Assembly (NCBI RefSeq): GCF_031822435.1
Contig: NZ_JAVQLW010000001.1
Span: 257,501-321,500, forward strand
Reading direction: 5' to 3'
Length of the DNA: 64,000 nt
From: Paracoccus sp. MBLB3053
GTDB taxonomy: Bacteria; Pseudomonadota; Alphaproteobacteria; Rhodobacterales; Rhodobacteraceae
A program made the translations under genes and the position numbers. The notes under the pieces are model-generated. The model ran no database searches. It was not told where the DNA came from and saw only the letters and a program-made list of their open reading frames with translations. This document shows, in pieces, positions 44,729 to 54,731 of this stretch (within the stretch, counting starts at the first letter, position 1; every line of letters starts with the position of its first letter).

Positions 44729-45331
44729 ATGGCTATCTGGGACTTCGTGAAGGATGCAGGCAAATCAATCTTCGGCTCGGAAGCAAAGGCCGCCGAGGCG
44801 CCCACGGCCGCCGAGACGGAGCAGAGCGAGACAGACCGCAAGGTCGCCGCCCTGAAGCAGGAACTGACCGAACTGGGCCTTACGTCCAAGGACGTGCATC
44901 TGACGCTGCGCGGCGGTGACACCGTGGTGATCTCGGGCCAGGCACGCGATCAGGAAACCATGGAAAAGCTGATCCTTGCCGTGGGCAACATCAAGGGGAT
45001 TGCCCATGTCGAACTGGCCGAGGACCCAGGCAAGTCGGCGGGGTTCGGAGCAGCGCATGCCGCCCCACCGCCCTCGGCGCCTCCGGGCGGGGCCGAGATG
45101 ACCCCGACCCAGACCACGCCGGAGCCTGCCGCCGTGCCCGCTTCAGCGCCCGCCGAATTCCGCGAGCCCGTGTTCCATACCGTCCAGAAGGGTGAGACAC
45201 TCTCGGCGATTGCCCAGGAATATCTTGGCAAGGCCAGTCGATATCCCGAGATCTTCGAAGCAAACAAGCCGATGCTGAGCGACCCCGACAAGATCTACCC
45301 GGGCCAGATGCTGCGCATCCCGCAGGAATGA
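44729..45331 (+). CDS. BON and LysM domain protein (Kbp/YgaU-like)
   Basis: A 200-residue protein with no signal peptide, a BON domain (about 40-97; DVHLTLRGGDTVVISGQARDQ), a Pro/Ala-rich linker (about 105-145) and a C-terminal LysM (about 148-198; TVQKGETLSAIAQEYLG to IYPGQMLRIP). This is the architecture of E. coli Kbp, a cytoplasmic K+ sensor, although Kbp is shorter because its linker is short. Potassium binding here is inferred from the architecture. Confidence 0.85.
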   Translation: MAIWDFVKDAGKSIFGSEAKAAEAPTAAETEQSETDRKVAALKQELTELGLTSKDVHLTLRGGDTVVISGQARDQETMEKLILAVGNIKGIAHVELAEDPGKSAGFGAAHAAPPPSAPPGGAEMTPTQTTPEPAAVPASAPAEFREPVFHTVQKGETLSAIAQEYLGKASRYPEIFEANKPMLSDPDKIYPGQMLRIPQE

Positions 45332-45455
45332 CCTAACGTCCTGACGCTGCGTAGTGCGGCTGACGGGCGGGGCTGGTGTCTTGCCCGTCACCCGGATTTC
45401 GGCACATTCTCCGGCTCTGTAGGGGTTCACCCGAATGACGACTGGGAGGAGTGTC

Positions 45456-47342
45456 ATGGCCAAATTCGCAACAACCGCCGACCGCGATGCGGTCGAGGCG
45501 GAAATGCCCTATGAGCAGAGGGATGTGCCGGACACGATCTACAAGTTGCTCACCCGCACCCGCGAACGCCATGCCGACCGGCCCGCGATCAGTTTCCAGC
45601 TTCTGTCCGATCCGCGATCCAAGGCACGCACGCTGACTTGGAACGACCTGCATGAGCGGGTTACCGAGACGGCGAACCTGTTTCGCAGCCTTGGTGTCGG
45701 GCCCAAGGACGTCGTGGCCTATCTGCTGCCGAACACGGCGGAAACTCCGGTCGTGCTGCTGGCCGGGGCAACGGCGGGCATCGTCAATCCGATCAACCCG
45801 CTTCTCGAGCCCGAACAGATCGCGAGCATCCTGCGTGAAACAGGGGCGAAGGTGCTCGTCACGCTGAAGCCCTTTCCGAAATCCGACATCGCCCAGAAGG
45901 CGGCCGAAGCGGTGGCCCAGGCCCCGGGCGTGAAAACGGTGCTGCAGGTCGATCTGCGCGGATACCTGTCGGGCCTGAAACGGCTCGCGATCCCGTTCCT
46001 GCGTCCAAAGATGACGACGACGAACCAGGCCAAGTATCTGGATTTCGAGGCTGCGGCGAGCGCCCAGCGGCACAACCGCCTGACCTTCGACGAACCCGAG
46101 GGCGACAGGGTCGCCGCCTATTTCCATACCGGCGGTACGACCGGCACGCCCAAGGTCGCCCAGCACAAGCAATCAGGGATGATCTATAACGGCTGGCTGG
46201 GCTCCGAAATGCTTTTCACCCATCGGGACGTGCTGATGTGCCCGCTGCCGATGTTCCATGTCTTTGCCGCTTATCCCGTGCTGATGTCCTGCGTGGCCTC
46301 GGGCGCGCAACTGGTCATGCCAACCCCGGCAGGCTATCGCGGAGAGGGCGTTTTCGACAATTTCTGGAAATTGCTCGAGCGTTGGCAGGCCACCTTCCTG
46401 ATCACGGTTCCCACCGCCATCGCCGCATTGATGCAGCGCCCGGTCGATGCGGATGTGTCTTCGCTGCGCACCGCGATCTCGGGCTCGGCCCCGCTGCCGG
46501 TCGAACTTTACAATCGCTTCCGCGCCGCGACCGGCGTCGAGATTTCGGAAGGCTACGGCCTGACCGAGGCGACGTGCCTTGTGTCATGCAACCCGGTCGA
46601 CGGCATGAAGAAGGTCGGTTCGGTAGGCTTGCCCCTGCCCTACTCGCATGTGCGCATCCTGCGTCGCACGCCCGAAGGATTCCACGAATGCGCAACCGAT
46701 GAGATTGGTGAGATCTGCGTCGCAAGCCCCGGTGTCTTCGAAGGCTCGACCTATACGGAAGCCGACAAGAACCACGAGCTTTTCGCCGAAGATCGCTTCC
46801 TGCGCACCGGCGATCTGGGTCGGATCGACCCCGATGGCTATCTGTGGATCACCGGCCGCGCCAAGGATCTTATCATCCGCGGCGGTCATAATATCGACCC
46901 AGCCATGATCGAGGATGCACTGCTGTCGCATCCCCAGGTCGCCTTCGTCGGCGCGATCGGTCAGCCAGACAGCTTTGCCGGCGAACTGCCCTGTGCCTAT
47001 GTGGAACTGGTTGCCGGGGCAACGGCCGATGTCAGCGAACTGATGGCCCACGCCAGGGATCACATCCCGGAACGTGCCGCGATCCCGAAGCATGTCGAGA
47101 TCCTGCCCGAATTGCCGAAGACAGCGGTGGGCAAGATCTTCAAGCCCGACCTGCGCAAGCTCGCCATCAAGCGGGTCTATGACGAGGCGATCACAAGGGC
47201 CGGGCTGGCTGCCGAAGTCTGCGAGGTGGTCGACGACAGGAAGCGCGGCCTTGTCGCCCATCTCGCCCGCAAGGGCGATCTGGACGAAGAGCGTCTTGCC
47301 GACTGCCTCGGCCAATTCACCCGCCCCTGGGAATGGAAGTAA
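45456..47342 (+). CDS. Acyl-CoA synthetase (ANL superfamily)
   Basis: A 628-residue adenylate-forming enzyme that activates a carboxylic acid with ATP and joins it to CoA. It has the AMP-binding loop HTGGTTGTPKVAQHK, YGLTEAT, TGDLGRIDPDGYLWITG with its Asp, RAKDLIIRGGHNIDP hinge and the catalytic Lys of PKTAVGKIFKP. Substrate selectivity (medium/long-chain or aromatic acid) is not clear from sequence. GGAGGAG lies before the chosen ATG (MAKFATTADRD). The next gene, an alpha/beta hydrolase, follows after 84 bases on the same strand. Confidence 0.9.
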   Translation: MAKFATTADRDAVEAEMPYEQRDVPDTIYKLLTRTRERHADRPAISFQLLSDPRSKARTLTWNDLHERVTETANLFRSLGVGPKDVVAYLLPNTAETPVVLLAGATAGIVNPINPLLEPEQIASILRETGAKVLVTLKPFPKSDIAQKAAEAVAQAPGVKTVLQVDLRGYLSGLKRLAIPFLRPKMTTTNQAKYLDFEAAASAQRHNRLTFDEPEGDRVAAYFHTGGTTGTPKVAQHKQSGMIYNGWLGSEMLFTHRDVLMCPLPMFHVFAAYPVLMSCVASGAQLVMPTPAGYRGEGVFDNFWKLLERWQATFLITVPTAIAALMQRPVDADVSSLRTAISGSAPLPVELYNRFRAATGVEISEGYGLTEATCLVSCNPVDGMKKVGSVGLPLPYSHVRILRRTPEGFHECATDEIGEICVASPGVFEGSTYTEADKNHELFAEDRFLRTGDLGRIDPDGYLWITGRAKDLIIRGGHNIDPAMIEDALLSHPQVAFVGAIGQPDSFAGELPCAYVELVAGATADVSELMAHARDHIPERAAIPKHVEILPELPKTAVGKIFKPDLRKLAIKRVYDEAITRAGLAAEVCEVVDDRKRGLVAHLARKGDLDEERLADCLGQFTRPWEWK

Positions 47343-47426
47343 GCGCGCAGCCATACCTGACAACCATCAGTTGCGTTACACAACCCCAGGATGTTAGCCT
47401 TTGGCGACACCCTGGGAGTGCTGGAA

Positions 47427-48560
47427 ATGAATCTTGATGTTCGCGAAGCCATCGAAGACGACGACGAAAGCCTGCTCGAAATAGACGTCACCGATCCGCC
47501 CGCAACGGCTGAGGTCGGGGCAGCGCCCAGATGGCTGGCCGATCTGCGCGGTTCGAACGGAAAGGGTTTCTATCACTCGCTCGGCGATTACGCCCTGGTT
47601 TTCGCCGATCGCGACAGCGAACATCTTCTGGTCAGCTTCGACAACCTGTCCTCGGCCCGCGACGATACGCTGGGCAGGGACCCTTGGGGCTACAGCTTCG
47701 TCGCGAAGAACGGTTGGTCGCAGCTTGGCGTCATGGCATTCGTTCCCGGATGGTTCAGGGACGAGGCGCTGTTCGACGAGCTGCACCGCCTTGCCGAAAG
47801 CGGCTTCTTTCGGCGTTTCCGCTCGGTCACGCTGACCGGGACCTCGATGGGTGGCTACGCGGCATGTGCCTTCGCATCGCTCGTGCCGGGCTGCAGGGTG
47901 ATCGCCTTTTCGCCCCAATCGACCCTGATGAAGGATCTTGTCCCGTGGGAGCGTCGCTTTTCCTCGGGCCGCAAGGCGGACTGGTCGGGGCGCTTCGTCG
48001 ATGCGCCTTCGGAATGCGCAGCAGCCAGCAAGGTCTGGCTGGTCTACGACCCGCATTTCGAACCCGATGTCAGCCATGTCGACCGGTTCAAGGCGGCGAA
48101 CACGATCCGCCTCCCAGCGCGCCATGCCGGGCATAAATCCGCGCTGTTCCTGCGCCGTGCCGGTGTCCTGTCCACCATCATGCGCGAGGCCATCCAGGAC
48201 GAACTGACCCCCACGAGCTTTTTCCGATCCTGCCGCGAAGGCCGCAAGCTGCCCTGGTATGTGAATGGCCTGGCGGAGCAGTTGATGGAACGCGGAAATG
48301 GTCGGCTGCTGGCCAGACTGATCGAATGGCTCCGCAATGCCGAACTTCGCGGACAGGCCCGCAACATCGAGAAGCGCGCGGCCGATGCCGGCCTTCTGAA
48401 AGCGCCCAAGGGACAGGGGAAGCGCAAGGCAAAGAAGACCCAGCACGATCTGCCGATCCATGCAGAAAAATCCCGCGCGGCCGACCTACCGGTCGAACAA
48501 CGCGGTCACGACAGCGAAGCTTTACGTCCCTGGCAGGAAAAACAGGCGCCCTCGATCTGA
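47427..48560 (+). CDS. Atypical alpha/beta hydrolase
   Basis: A 377-residue protein with a central alpha/beta-hydrolase core. LTGTSMGGYAACAFA holds the nucleophile S140 in GxSxGG form, VYDPHFEPDVSH offers an acid and RHAGHKSALFL the His. The N-terminal 30 residues are acidic and the C-terminal 60 are Lys/Arg-rich and probably disordered. I recall similar proteins in Rhodobacteraceae annotated inconsistently; none of the phosphoadenosine-sulfate reductase motifs is visible. It converges on the FkbH-like gene 16 bases away and follows an acyl-CoA synthetase, suggesting acyl-ester or glycan-related chemistry (inference). Confidence 0.7.
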   Translation: MNLDVREAIEDDDESLLEIDVTDPPATAEVGAAPRWLADLRGSNGKGFYHSLGDYALVFADRDSEHLLVSFDNLSSARDDTLGRDPWGYSFVAKNGWSQLGVMAFVPGWFRDEALFDELHRLAESGFFRRFRSVTLTGTSMGGYAACAFASLVPGCRVIAFSPQSTLMKDLVPWERRFSSGRKADWSGRFVDAPSECAAASKVWLVYDPHFEPDVSHVDRFKAANTIRLPARHAGHKSALFLRRAGVLSTIMREAIQDELTPTSFFRSCREGRKLPWYVNGLAEQLMERGNGRLLARLIEWLRNAELRGQARNIEKRAADAGLLKAPKGQGKRKAKKTQHDLPIHAEKSRAADLPVEQRGHDSEALRPWQEKQAPSI

Positions 48561-48576
48561 GAAGGGCTGCAGCGGG

Positions 48577-50334
48577 TCAGACGGCAGGCTGCAGCGCCTC
48601 AGGCTCATCTTCAGGGGGCATGGTGGGCGCGGCGGCGTTGATCGCTTCGGCAATCCGGTGATAGCCCTTGCGGGTGTAGTGATCGCTGTCGACGAATTCC
48701 TTCTGGGGGACGACGGTATCGATATCGATGAAGACGGCGCCATGGTGGGTTGCGCAGAAATCGCGGCACATCCTGTTGAACGCCTTGCGTTCTTCCATCA
48801 TTCGGCCGGCCGGCCCGCCCCTCAGAGATGTGCCCAGAACAAAAAGATGCGCATCGCTGCGCTTCAGGCCGTGGACCCGTGACAGGGCTGCGCGCATGAT
48901 GTCGAGCCGCTTTTCCACCGGCAGTTTCAGATGTCGCAGCGATCGGAGCATCCGCACCGCAATGCGCGGGTCGCGGCTCAGCGCCGCAAGCCGCTTGGGG
49001 GGGATTGTGACAAGGTAGCGATCGGGCTGCCCCTGCCCTTCATGGGCAAACAGGTTGTCGCTGCGGAACGCGAAGAAAAGCGAAACGATGATCGTGTCGG
49101 ATTGCGCGAAGCTTTCATCTGCAGCCTGCATTTCGGCCAGGGAATGCCCTGCAACCCGACGCAGGACCCAGTTCTGTGCGAGCGACGCATCGCGCGGGTT
49201 CAGCAGGAAACCCGCATCGTCATAGCGCACGATAACGCCCTGGTCGTCCTGCCTGTTCACGAATTCGGTGCGCCTGGCGCCGCAATAGAACGAGACCTGC
49301 TGCAGATCGCAGCCGCCGACCAGCGCGACGCTGCGTGTCATGGCCGCCTCGGCGGGGGCACCGAAATCTTCCACCTGCGTGATCCAGTCGACCATTGCCG
49401 GCTCCTGCAAGCCGTTCGCGATCGGCTTCACGATCTCGATCTCGGGGCGGCCGAGATGATGCCAGACCCATTGCTCGACCCCCATGTTCAGGGTGCGGCA
49501 AGAGAAGGCAAAATGATGCACGGTCGTGCCGCTGAACCGCCGGCGTATGCAGAAAAAGCCGACGATACCGTAATCGCCGTAGCGGTCGCGCACCTCGATC
49601 AGTCCGGCGTGAACGCCAGGCACCCGCAACAATGCGGTCAGTTCGTCCTTCTCGGCCTCGGTATGGACACGCTGCTTGGTGAAGTTCAGTTGATTGGTCC
49701 GGTTGATCAGCTCATGGACCCTGTCCATCCGCTGATCCAGTTCGGTGACGATGCGCAGTTCGATCCCCGACTGGCGCAGGAAATCCTCGTTCGAAAGGCC
49801 AGTCGACTGCTGCTCGACCTCGCGCCGTTCCATCACCTTGTATTGCTGCAGTCGCTTGTGGCTCCGGTCGTCCTTGCCACGGCATTCGGGCAGGTCAAGA
49901 AGCGCCGTCAGATCTTCCGAGGTTCCGTCCGTCGCACCGGCGGCATCGATGCAGGCCATGTCCGGGCAGAAAAAGGCGACCTCCTGCAGGTTCAGGTGAT
50001 TGTCATCCAGAAAAACCACGTTTGCGGGGCGCAATCCCATGCGCTCGACCATCGACTTGATCGCCGCCCCCTTGGGCGTCCACTCGATATGGGGAAAGAC
50101 GAAAAGATCCCAGACTCCCAGTTCGACAAGGCGGGCACGCGCGGCGGCATGATCGTTTTTCGAACAGACCGACACCATGATCCCCCGGTCGACCAGCACC
50201 CTGATCATCTCGAGATGGGCCTTTACCGGGGTGGCGCCCCCTTCCGAAAGCGTCCCCTGCCAGAAGGTTTCATCAAGGTCCCAGATGACCAGCTTGATCT
50301 CGTTCTTCACTTCCTTGAAACGGTCGTCGCTCAC
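48577..50334 (-). CDS. FkbH-like HAD-IIIC phosphatase with GNAT and SGNH domains
   Basis: A 585-residue multidomain protein. A HAD-IIIC phosphatase domain (about 10-150) has DLDET (D19, D21) and VVFLDDN (D110, D111). The middle region (about 180-300) has the FkbH signature HELINRTNQLNFTKQR and a GNAT-like fold. The C-terminal region (about 335-570) looks like an SGNH hydrolase, with GGCDLQ (block I) and DSDHYTRKGYH (D549, H552 of block V). FkbH proteins load glyceryl units onto carrier proteins in polyketide pathways. The usual Cys of their HAD loop is Trp here, so a different acyl or glycan substrate is likely (inference). The start is GTG with CAGAGGG upstream. Confidence 0.8.
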   Translation of the reverse strand: MSDDRFKEVKNEIKLVIWDLDETFWQGTLSEGGATPVKAHLEMIRVLVDRGIMVSVCSKNDHAAARARLVELGVWDLFVFPHIEWTPKGAAIKSMVERMGLRPANVVFLDDNHLNLQEVAFFCPDMACIDAAGATDGTSEDLTALLDLPECRGKDDRSHKRLQQYKVMERREVEQQSTGLSNEDFLRQSGIELRIVTELDQRMDRVHELINRTNQLNFTKQRVHTEAEKDELTALLRVPGVHAGLIEVRDRYGDYGIVGFFCIRRRFSGTTVHHFAFSCRTLNMGVEQWVWHHLGRPEIEIVKPIANGLQEPAMVDWITQVEDFGAPAEAAMTRSVALVGGCDLQQVSFYCGARRTEFVNRQDDQGVIVRYDDAGFLLNPRDASLAQNWVLRRVAGHSLAEMQAADESFAQSDTIIVSLFFAFRSDNLFAHEGQGQPDRYLVTIPPKRLAALSRDPRIAVRMLRSLRHLKLPVEKRLDIMRAALSRVHGLKRSDAHLFVLGTSLRGGPAGRMMEERKAFNRMCRDFCATHHGAVFIDIDTVVPQKEFVDSDHYTRKGYHRIAEAINAAAPTMPPEDEPEALQPAV

Positions 50335-50632
50335 GGTGCCCTCTGCCTGAAATGACCATTGGGAGAGTTGACTACCGAATACACTACCTTGAGTTGCATT
50401 CCAGGGCAAAGATTTTCCCGGAAATCTGGTAAACGCATTTTTGGAATGGAATTGGAAAGCCTTGCGGCAAACAAAAAATGCGGGGCGGCGGCGCATTCAC
50501 CGGGCAATTGGCAGCCGTTCCTGACCGATCCCGAAGAAGGGGCGAAAACCCGTGGCGCAGGCGCCTTGCATACGTCAGTGCCAGGATATGTGGCCCTGCC
50601 CCCAACGGGAACAAGGCCACCATCGTGTCAGG
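50335..50632. promoter_or_regulatory. AT-richer leader of the FkbH-like gene
   Basis: This 298-base gap holds no gene. It includes a perfect inverted repeat AGATTT TCCCGG AAATCT (50410-50427) about 80 bases upstream of the FkbH-like start, a possible operator or leader hairpin. Its AT-richness contrasts with the surrounding DNA, consistent with promoter sequence. Confidence 0.45.
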
Positions 50633-52288
50633 TCAGCGGGTGAACTTCTTGTATTTCACGCGCTTCGGTTCGATCGAATCCGGGCCAAGCCGGCGAACCT
50701 TGTCGGCCTCGTAATCCTCGAAGTTGCCCTCGAACCACTCGACATGGGCGTCGCCCTCGAAGGCGAGGATGTGGGTGCACAGACGGTCGAGGAAGAAGCG
50801 GTCGTGCGAGATGATCACCGCGCAGCCCGCGAAATCTTCAAGCGCCGCTTCCAGAGCCTGCAGCGTTTCCACGTCGAGGTCGTTGGTCGGTTCGTCGAGC
50901 AGCAGAACGTTGCCGCCCGATTTCAGCAGTTTCGCCATATGGACGCGGTTGCGTTCACCGCCCGAAAGCAAGCCCACCTTTTTCTGCTGGTCACCGCCCT
51001 TGAAGTTGAAGGCCGAGCAATAGGCGCGGCTGTTCATCGTGGCATCACCCAGCGCGATTTGTTCCGCGCCACCCGAAATCTCTTCCCAGACGGTCTTGTT
51101 GGGGTCGAGCGCGTCGCGCGACTGGTCGACATAGGAAAGCTTCACGGTGTCGCCCAGCGTGATCGAGCCCTCGTCGGGCTGCTCGTTGCCGGTCAGCATG
51201 CGGAACAGCGTCGACTTGCCCGCGCCGTTCGGGCCGATGACGCCGACGATGCCGCCCGGCGGCAGCGAGAAGGTCAGGTCTTCGACCAGAAGCTTGTCGC
51301 CCATGGCCTTCTTCAGGCCCTCGATCTCGATGACCTTGTTGCCCAGACGCTCGCCATTCGGGATGATGATCTGCGCGTTCGTCAGCTTCTCGCGCTCGGA
51401 CTGGCCGGCCAGCTCGTTATAGGCGTTGATACGCGCCTTCTGCTTGGCCTGACGGGCTTTCGCGCCGGCGCGGATCCATTCGAGTTCCCGCTCCAGCGTC
51501 TTCTGCTTGGCCTTGTCCTCGCGGGCTTCCTGCTCAAGCCGCTTGGCCTTCTGTTCCAGCCAGGCTGAATAGTTGCCCTCGTAGGGGATGCCCCGACCAC
51601 GGTCGAGTTCGAGAATCCAGCCGGTGATGTCGTCAAGGAAATAGCGGTCGTGGGTGACGCACAGGATGGTGCCGGGATATTCGATCAGGTGCTTTTGCAG
51701 CCAGGCGATCGTCTCGGCGTCGAGGTGGTTGGTCGGTTCGTCCAGAAGCAGCATGTCGGGCGCTTCGAGCAGCAGCTTGCACAAAGCCACGCGGCGACGC
51801 TCGCCACCCGAAAGGCTTTCGACATCGGCATCATCCGGCGGACAGCGCAGGGCTTCCATCGCGACGTCGATCTGGCTGTCGAGATCCCACAGGTTCTCGG
51901 CGTCGATCTCGTCCTGAAGCTTTGCCATTTCCTCGGCGGTTTCGTCCGAGTAGTTCATGGCAAGTTCGTTGTAGCGGTCGAGCTTGGCCTGCTTGGCCTT
52001 GACCCCCTCCATGACGTTGCCGCGCACGTTCAGCGCCGGGTCAAGCTGGGGCTCCTGCGGCAGATAGCCGACGGTCGCGCCCTTGGCGGCCCATGCCTCT
52101 CCCGAGAAATCCTTGTCGATGCCGGCCATGATGCGCAGCAGCGTCGACTTACCCGCGCCGTTCACGCCGACGACGCCGATCTTGACGCCGGGCAGGAAAT
52201 TCAGCCGGATGTTCTCGAATGTCTTCTTGCCACCGGGATAGGTCTTGGACACCCCGTCCATGTGATAGACATATTGGTAGGAGGCCAT
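50633..52288 (-). CDS. ettA: Energy-dependent translational throttle protein EttA
   Basis: ABC-F ATPase that binds the ribosomal E site and gates the first peptide bond according to ATP/ADP ratio. The 551-residue protein has two ABC cassettes, with Walker [10 protein letters not shown] and GPNGAGKST, signatures [11 protein letters not shown] and [11 protein letters not shown], and Walker [12 protein letters not shown] and [11 protein letters not shown]. They are joined by a charged P-site-tRNA-interacting linker (about 240-310), with the arm region in domain 1. It has no membrane segments. Length and motif spacing match EttA rather than Uup, which carries a C-terminal coiled coil. Confidence 0.96.
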   Translation of the reverse strand: MASYQYVYHMDGVSKTYPGGKKTFENIRLNFLPGVKIGVVGVNGAGKSTLLRIMAGIDKDFSGEAWAAKGATVGYLPQEPQLDPALNVRGNVMEGVKAKQAKLDRYNELAMNYSDETAEEMAKLQDEIDAENLWDLDSQIDVAMEALRCPPDDADVESLSGGERRRVALCKLLLEAPDMLLLDEPTNHLDAETIAWLQKHLIEYPGTILCVTHDRYFLDDITGWILELDRGRGIPYEGNYSAWLEQKAKRLEQEAREDKAKQKTLERELEWIRAGAKARQAKQKARINAYNELAGQSEREKLTNAQIIIPNGERLGNKVIEIEGLKKAMGDKLLVEDLTFSLPPGGIVGVIGPNGAGKSTLFRMLTGNEQPDEGSITLGDTVKLSYVDQSRDALDPNKTVWEEISGGAEQIALGDATMNSRAYCSAFNFKGGDQQKKVGLLSGGERNRVHMAKLLKSGGNVLLLDEPTNDLDVETLQALEAALEDFAGCAVIISHDRFFLDRLCTHILAFEGDAHVEWFEGNFEDYEADKVRRLGPDSIEPKRVKYKKFTR

Positions 52289-52367
52289 GATCTTTCCTCG
52301 TTCAAATGAAATCTGTCTGGGCTTGGCCGCTATTTAGTGCAGAGGCGGCGAAAGGGGAAGGCCGGGC

Positions 52368-53225
52368 CTAGCGGAACTGCGCGGTGAAATCCTTGCCGAA
52401 GGTCTCGTCGAGGAAGCCGAATTGCGGCTCCAGCTTCTCGCGCAGCCGCCTGCGCGCCATGTCGGGCACCGAGAGCGAATTATCCGAGGCAAACACCTTT
52501 CGGCTCGCGTCACGATAGTCGAAAGGGCTGAGACCCAGGAATGTTTCGACCTTGCGCAGGAAACCCATAGGGTCGGTCGCGATCATGCCGAAGGGCATGT
52601 AAAGCAACCGATCGGGGCCGAAATGCGCATTCCAGCGCGGTACATAGGTCATGTAGTCGCCCCGGTCCATCAAGACCGGGTCTTCGACTTCCTTCAGCCA
52701 TTCCTCGGGCGAGCCCGGCTTCCGTCTGGCACGAGTCAGGTTCATCTTGAGCTGGGAAACCGCGCGGTCCACCGGATGGCGAATGATGTAGATGAATTTC
52801 GCCTCGGGCAGGAACTTGGCGATGAAATCGACGCCTTCCGGCGGCAGGGTCGAATATTCGGGCGTGATGTCCAGCGCCTGCGTGTTTTCCGGCGCCGGAG
52901 AGAAGACCATCTTGTACCAATGGTTCGTGAACATCGGCTCGCGCGTGACGCGGTTGAGATAGCGCCGCACCTCGACGGGCACTTCCTCGCCCTTCGATTC
53001 CCAGCGTTTCTGGATGTTCACCTTGGCGCGCCTGTAATGCCAGGGTAGCCATTGGCGATGCTCTTCGACGAAGCGATGGTTGAAGAACTGGACCTCCTTG
53101 AACGGAGGCGTCCATATCTCGGGATGCTGCGACAGCATCTGCGACAGCCAGGTGGTCCCCGCCTTCTGCGCTCCGATACCCAGGAAATCCGGTTTGCGCG
53201 GCTTGCCGTTCGGGTTCCAGTTCAT
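52368..53225 (-). CDS. PAPS-dependent sulfotransferase
   Basis: A 285-residue cytoplasmic sulfotransferase that moves sulfate from PAPS to a hydroxyl or amine on a glycan, lipid or small molecule. LGIGAQKAGTTWL is the 5'-phosphosulfate loop (K21), and IYIIRHPVDRAVSQLKM is the 3'-phosphate-binding segment with its Arg and Ser. The acceptor is unknown; heparan-sulfate-type and NodH-like enzymes share this layout. The ATG lies just below a 9-bp leader hairpin. It follows rimO on the same strand. Confidence 0.9.
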   Translation of the reverse strand: MNWNPNGKPRKPDFLGIGAQKAGTTWLSQMLSQHPEIWTPPFKEVQFFNHRFVEEHRQWLPWHYRRAKVNIQKRWESKGEEVPVEVRRYLNRVTREPMFTNHWYKMVFSPAPENTQALDITPEYSTLPPEGVDFIAKFLPEAKFIYIIRHPVDRAVSQLKMNLTRARRKPGSPEEWLKEVEDPVLMDRGDYMTYVPRWNAHFGPDRLLYMPFGMIATDPMGFLRKVETFLGLSPFDYRDASRKVFASDNSLSVPDMARRRLREKLEPQFGFLDETFGKDFTAQFR

Positions 53226-53235
53226 GCACCTGCCT

Positions 53236-53257
53236 CTGTCTCGCTTTTGCGAGACAG
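53236..53257 (-). promoter_or_regulatory. Leader hairpin of the sulfotransferase gene
   Basis: Perfect 9-bp stem CTGTCTCGC / GCGAGACAG with a 4-base loop (AAAA in the mRNA), ending 11 bases before the sulfotransferase ATG and touching its purine-rich Shine-Dalgarno region. There is no U-tract, so a translational role or a partial block after rimO is possible. Confidence 0.5.
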
Positions 53258-53314
53258 TGTTAGGACAGGTCCATGAAAGGGGAAAGACGTCAATCGCCCC
53301 AAGGGGCCGATTGC

Positions 53315-54682
53315 TCAGAGCTTGCCCCAAAGATCGTATTCACCTGCCTCATCCACCGTCACGCTGACGATATCGCCGGGTTTCAGCGTCTCGAAACCCT
53401 CGTCGATGAAGAGGTTGCCGTCGATTTCGGGCGCGTCGGCCTTGGTGCGGCAGGTCGCGCCGTCATTATCCACGCTGTCCACGATCACGTCGATGCGTTG
53501 GCCGACCTTGGCCGCGAGCTTCGCCTCGGAAATCGCCTGCGCCTTTTCCATGAAGCGGTTCCAGCGGTCCTGCTTGACCTCGTCGGGGACATGGTCCGGC
53601 AGGTCATTGGCACGCGCGCCCTTGACGTTTTCGTATTGGAAGCAGCCGACGCGGTCCAGTTGCGCCTCGTCGAGCCAGTCGAGCAGGGTCTGGAACTCGT
53701 CCTCGGTTTCGCCGGGATAGCCGACGATGAAGGTCGAGCGCAGGGTGATGTCCGGGCAGGCCGAGCGCCAGGCCTGGATCTCGTCGAGCGTCTTCGCGGC
53801 TGCCGCCGGGCGGGCCATGCGCTTCAGCACATCGGGATGGGCGTGCTGGAAGGGGATGTCGAGATAGGGCAGCACCAGCCCCTCGGCCATCAGCGGTATG
53901 AGGTCGCGGACATGCGGATAGGGATAGACGTAATGCAGCCGCACCCAAGCGCCGAGGCTGCCCAGATCGCGGGCAAGGTCGGTGATATGGGCGCGATGGC
54001 CGCGCTCGGTCGCGAACTTGCGGTCGAGCCCGTAGGCCGAGGTGTCCTGCGAAATGACCAGCAGCTCGCGCACCCCGGCCTCGACCAGTTTCTCGGCCTC
54101 GCGGATGACGGCATGGGCCGGGCGGCTGACCAGCTTGCCGCGCATATCGGGGATGATGCAGAACTTGCAGGCGTGATTGCAGCCTTCCGAGATCTTCAGA
54201 TAGCTGTAATGGCGCGGCGTCAGGCTGACGCCCGAGGCCGGCAGCAGGTCGATGAAGGGATGGGGCGAGGGCGGCACGGCGCCATGCACCGCGTCCAGCA
54301 CCTGCTCGTATTGCTGCGGGCCGGTCACGGCCAGCACCGAGGGATGCGCGCCGGTGATGTATTCGGGCTCTGCGCCAAGGCAGCCGGTGACAATGACCTT
54401 GCCGTTCTCGGCCAGCGCCTCGCCGATGGCCTGCAGGCTTTCCGCCTTGGCGCTGTCGAGGAAGCCGCAGGTGTTCACGATGACCGCGCCCGCGCCCTTG
54501 TAGTCGGGGCTGATCGCATAACCTTCGGCGCGCAGGCGCGTCAGGATGCGTTCGCTGTCGACAAGCGCCTTGGGACAGCCAAGGCTGACCATCCCAATCG
54601 TCGGTTGACCCTCTCGACGCGTGGTGTCGAAGATCGGGCTGGGGGCTAGATCGGGGCGCAACAGGGGCGGGTTCTGGCTCAT
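53315..54682 (-). CDS. rimO: Ribosomal protein S12 methylthiotransferase RimO
   Basis: Radical SAM enzyme that methylthiolates Asp89 of ribosomal protein S12. The 455-residue protein has the UPF0004 domain binding one 4Fe-4S cluster (C36, C72, C101), the radical SAM motif CNHACKFC (C168, C172, C175) for the second, and a C-terminal TRAM domain ending GEYDLWGKL, typical of RimO rather than MiaB. The start is the ATG at MSQNPPLL; an ATG 20 codons upstream would read into a palindrome. Confidence 0.95.
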   Translation of the reverse strand: MSQNPPLLRPDLAPSPIFDTTRREGQPTIGMVSLGCPKALVDSERILTRLRAEGYAISPDYKGAGAVIVNTCGFLDSAKAESLQAIGEALAENGKVIVTGCLGAEPEYITGAHPSVLAVTGPQQYEQVLDAVHGAVPPSPHPFIDLLPASGVSLTPRHYSYLKISEGCNHACKFCIIPDMRGKLVSRPAHAVIREAEKLVEAGVRELLVISQDTSAYGLDRKFATERGHRAHITDLARDLGSLGAWVRLHYVYPYPHVRDLIPLMAEGLVLPYLDIPFQHAHPDVLKRMARPAAAAKTLDEIQAWRSACPDITLRSTFIVGYPGETEDEFQTLLDWLDEAQLDRVGCFQYENVKGARANDLPDHVPDEVKQDRWNRFMEKAQAISEAKLAAKVGQRIDVIVDSVDNDGATCRTKADAPEIDGNLFIDEGFETLKPGDIVSVTVDEAGEYDLWGKL

Positions 54683-54701
54683 GGCGGGCATATAATGCGG
54701 C

Positions 54702-54731
54702 GCGCTGCGCTTGTTAAGCGCTAAGCAGCGC
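54702..54731. repeat. Nested inverted repeats upstream of rimO
   Basis: GCGCTGC (54702-54708) pairs with GCAGCGC (54725-54731), and inside it GCGCTT (54707-54712) pairs with AAGCGC (54716-54721). A TATAAT lies at 54691-54696. The element is in the divergent gap and could be an operator or attenuator for either gene. Confidence 0.45.
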
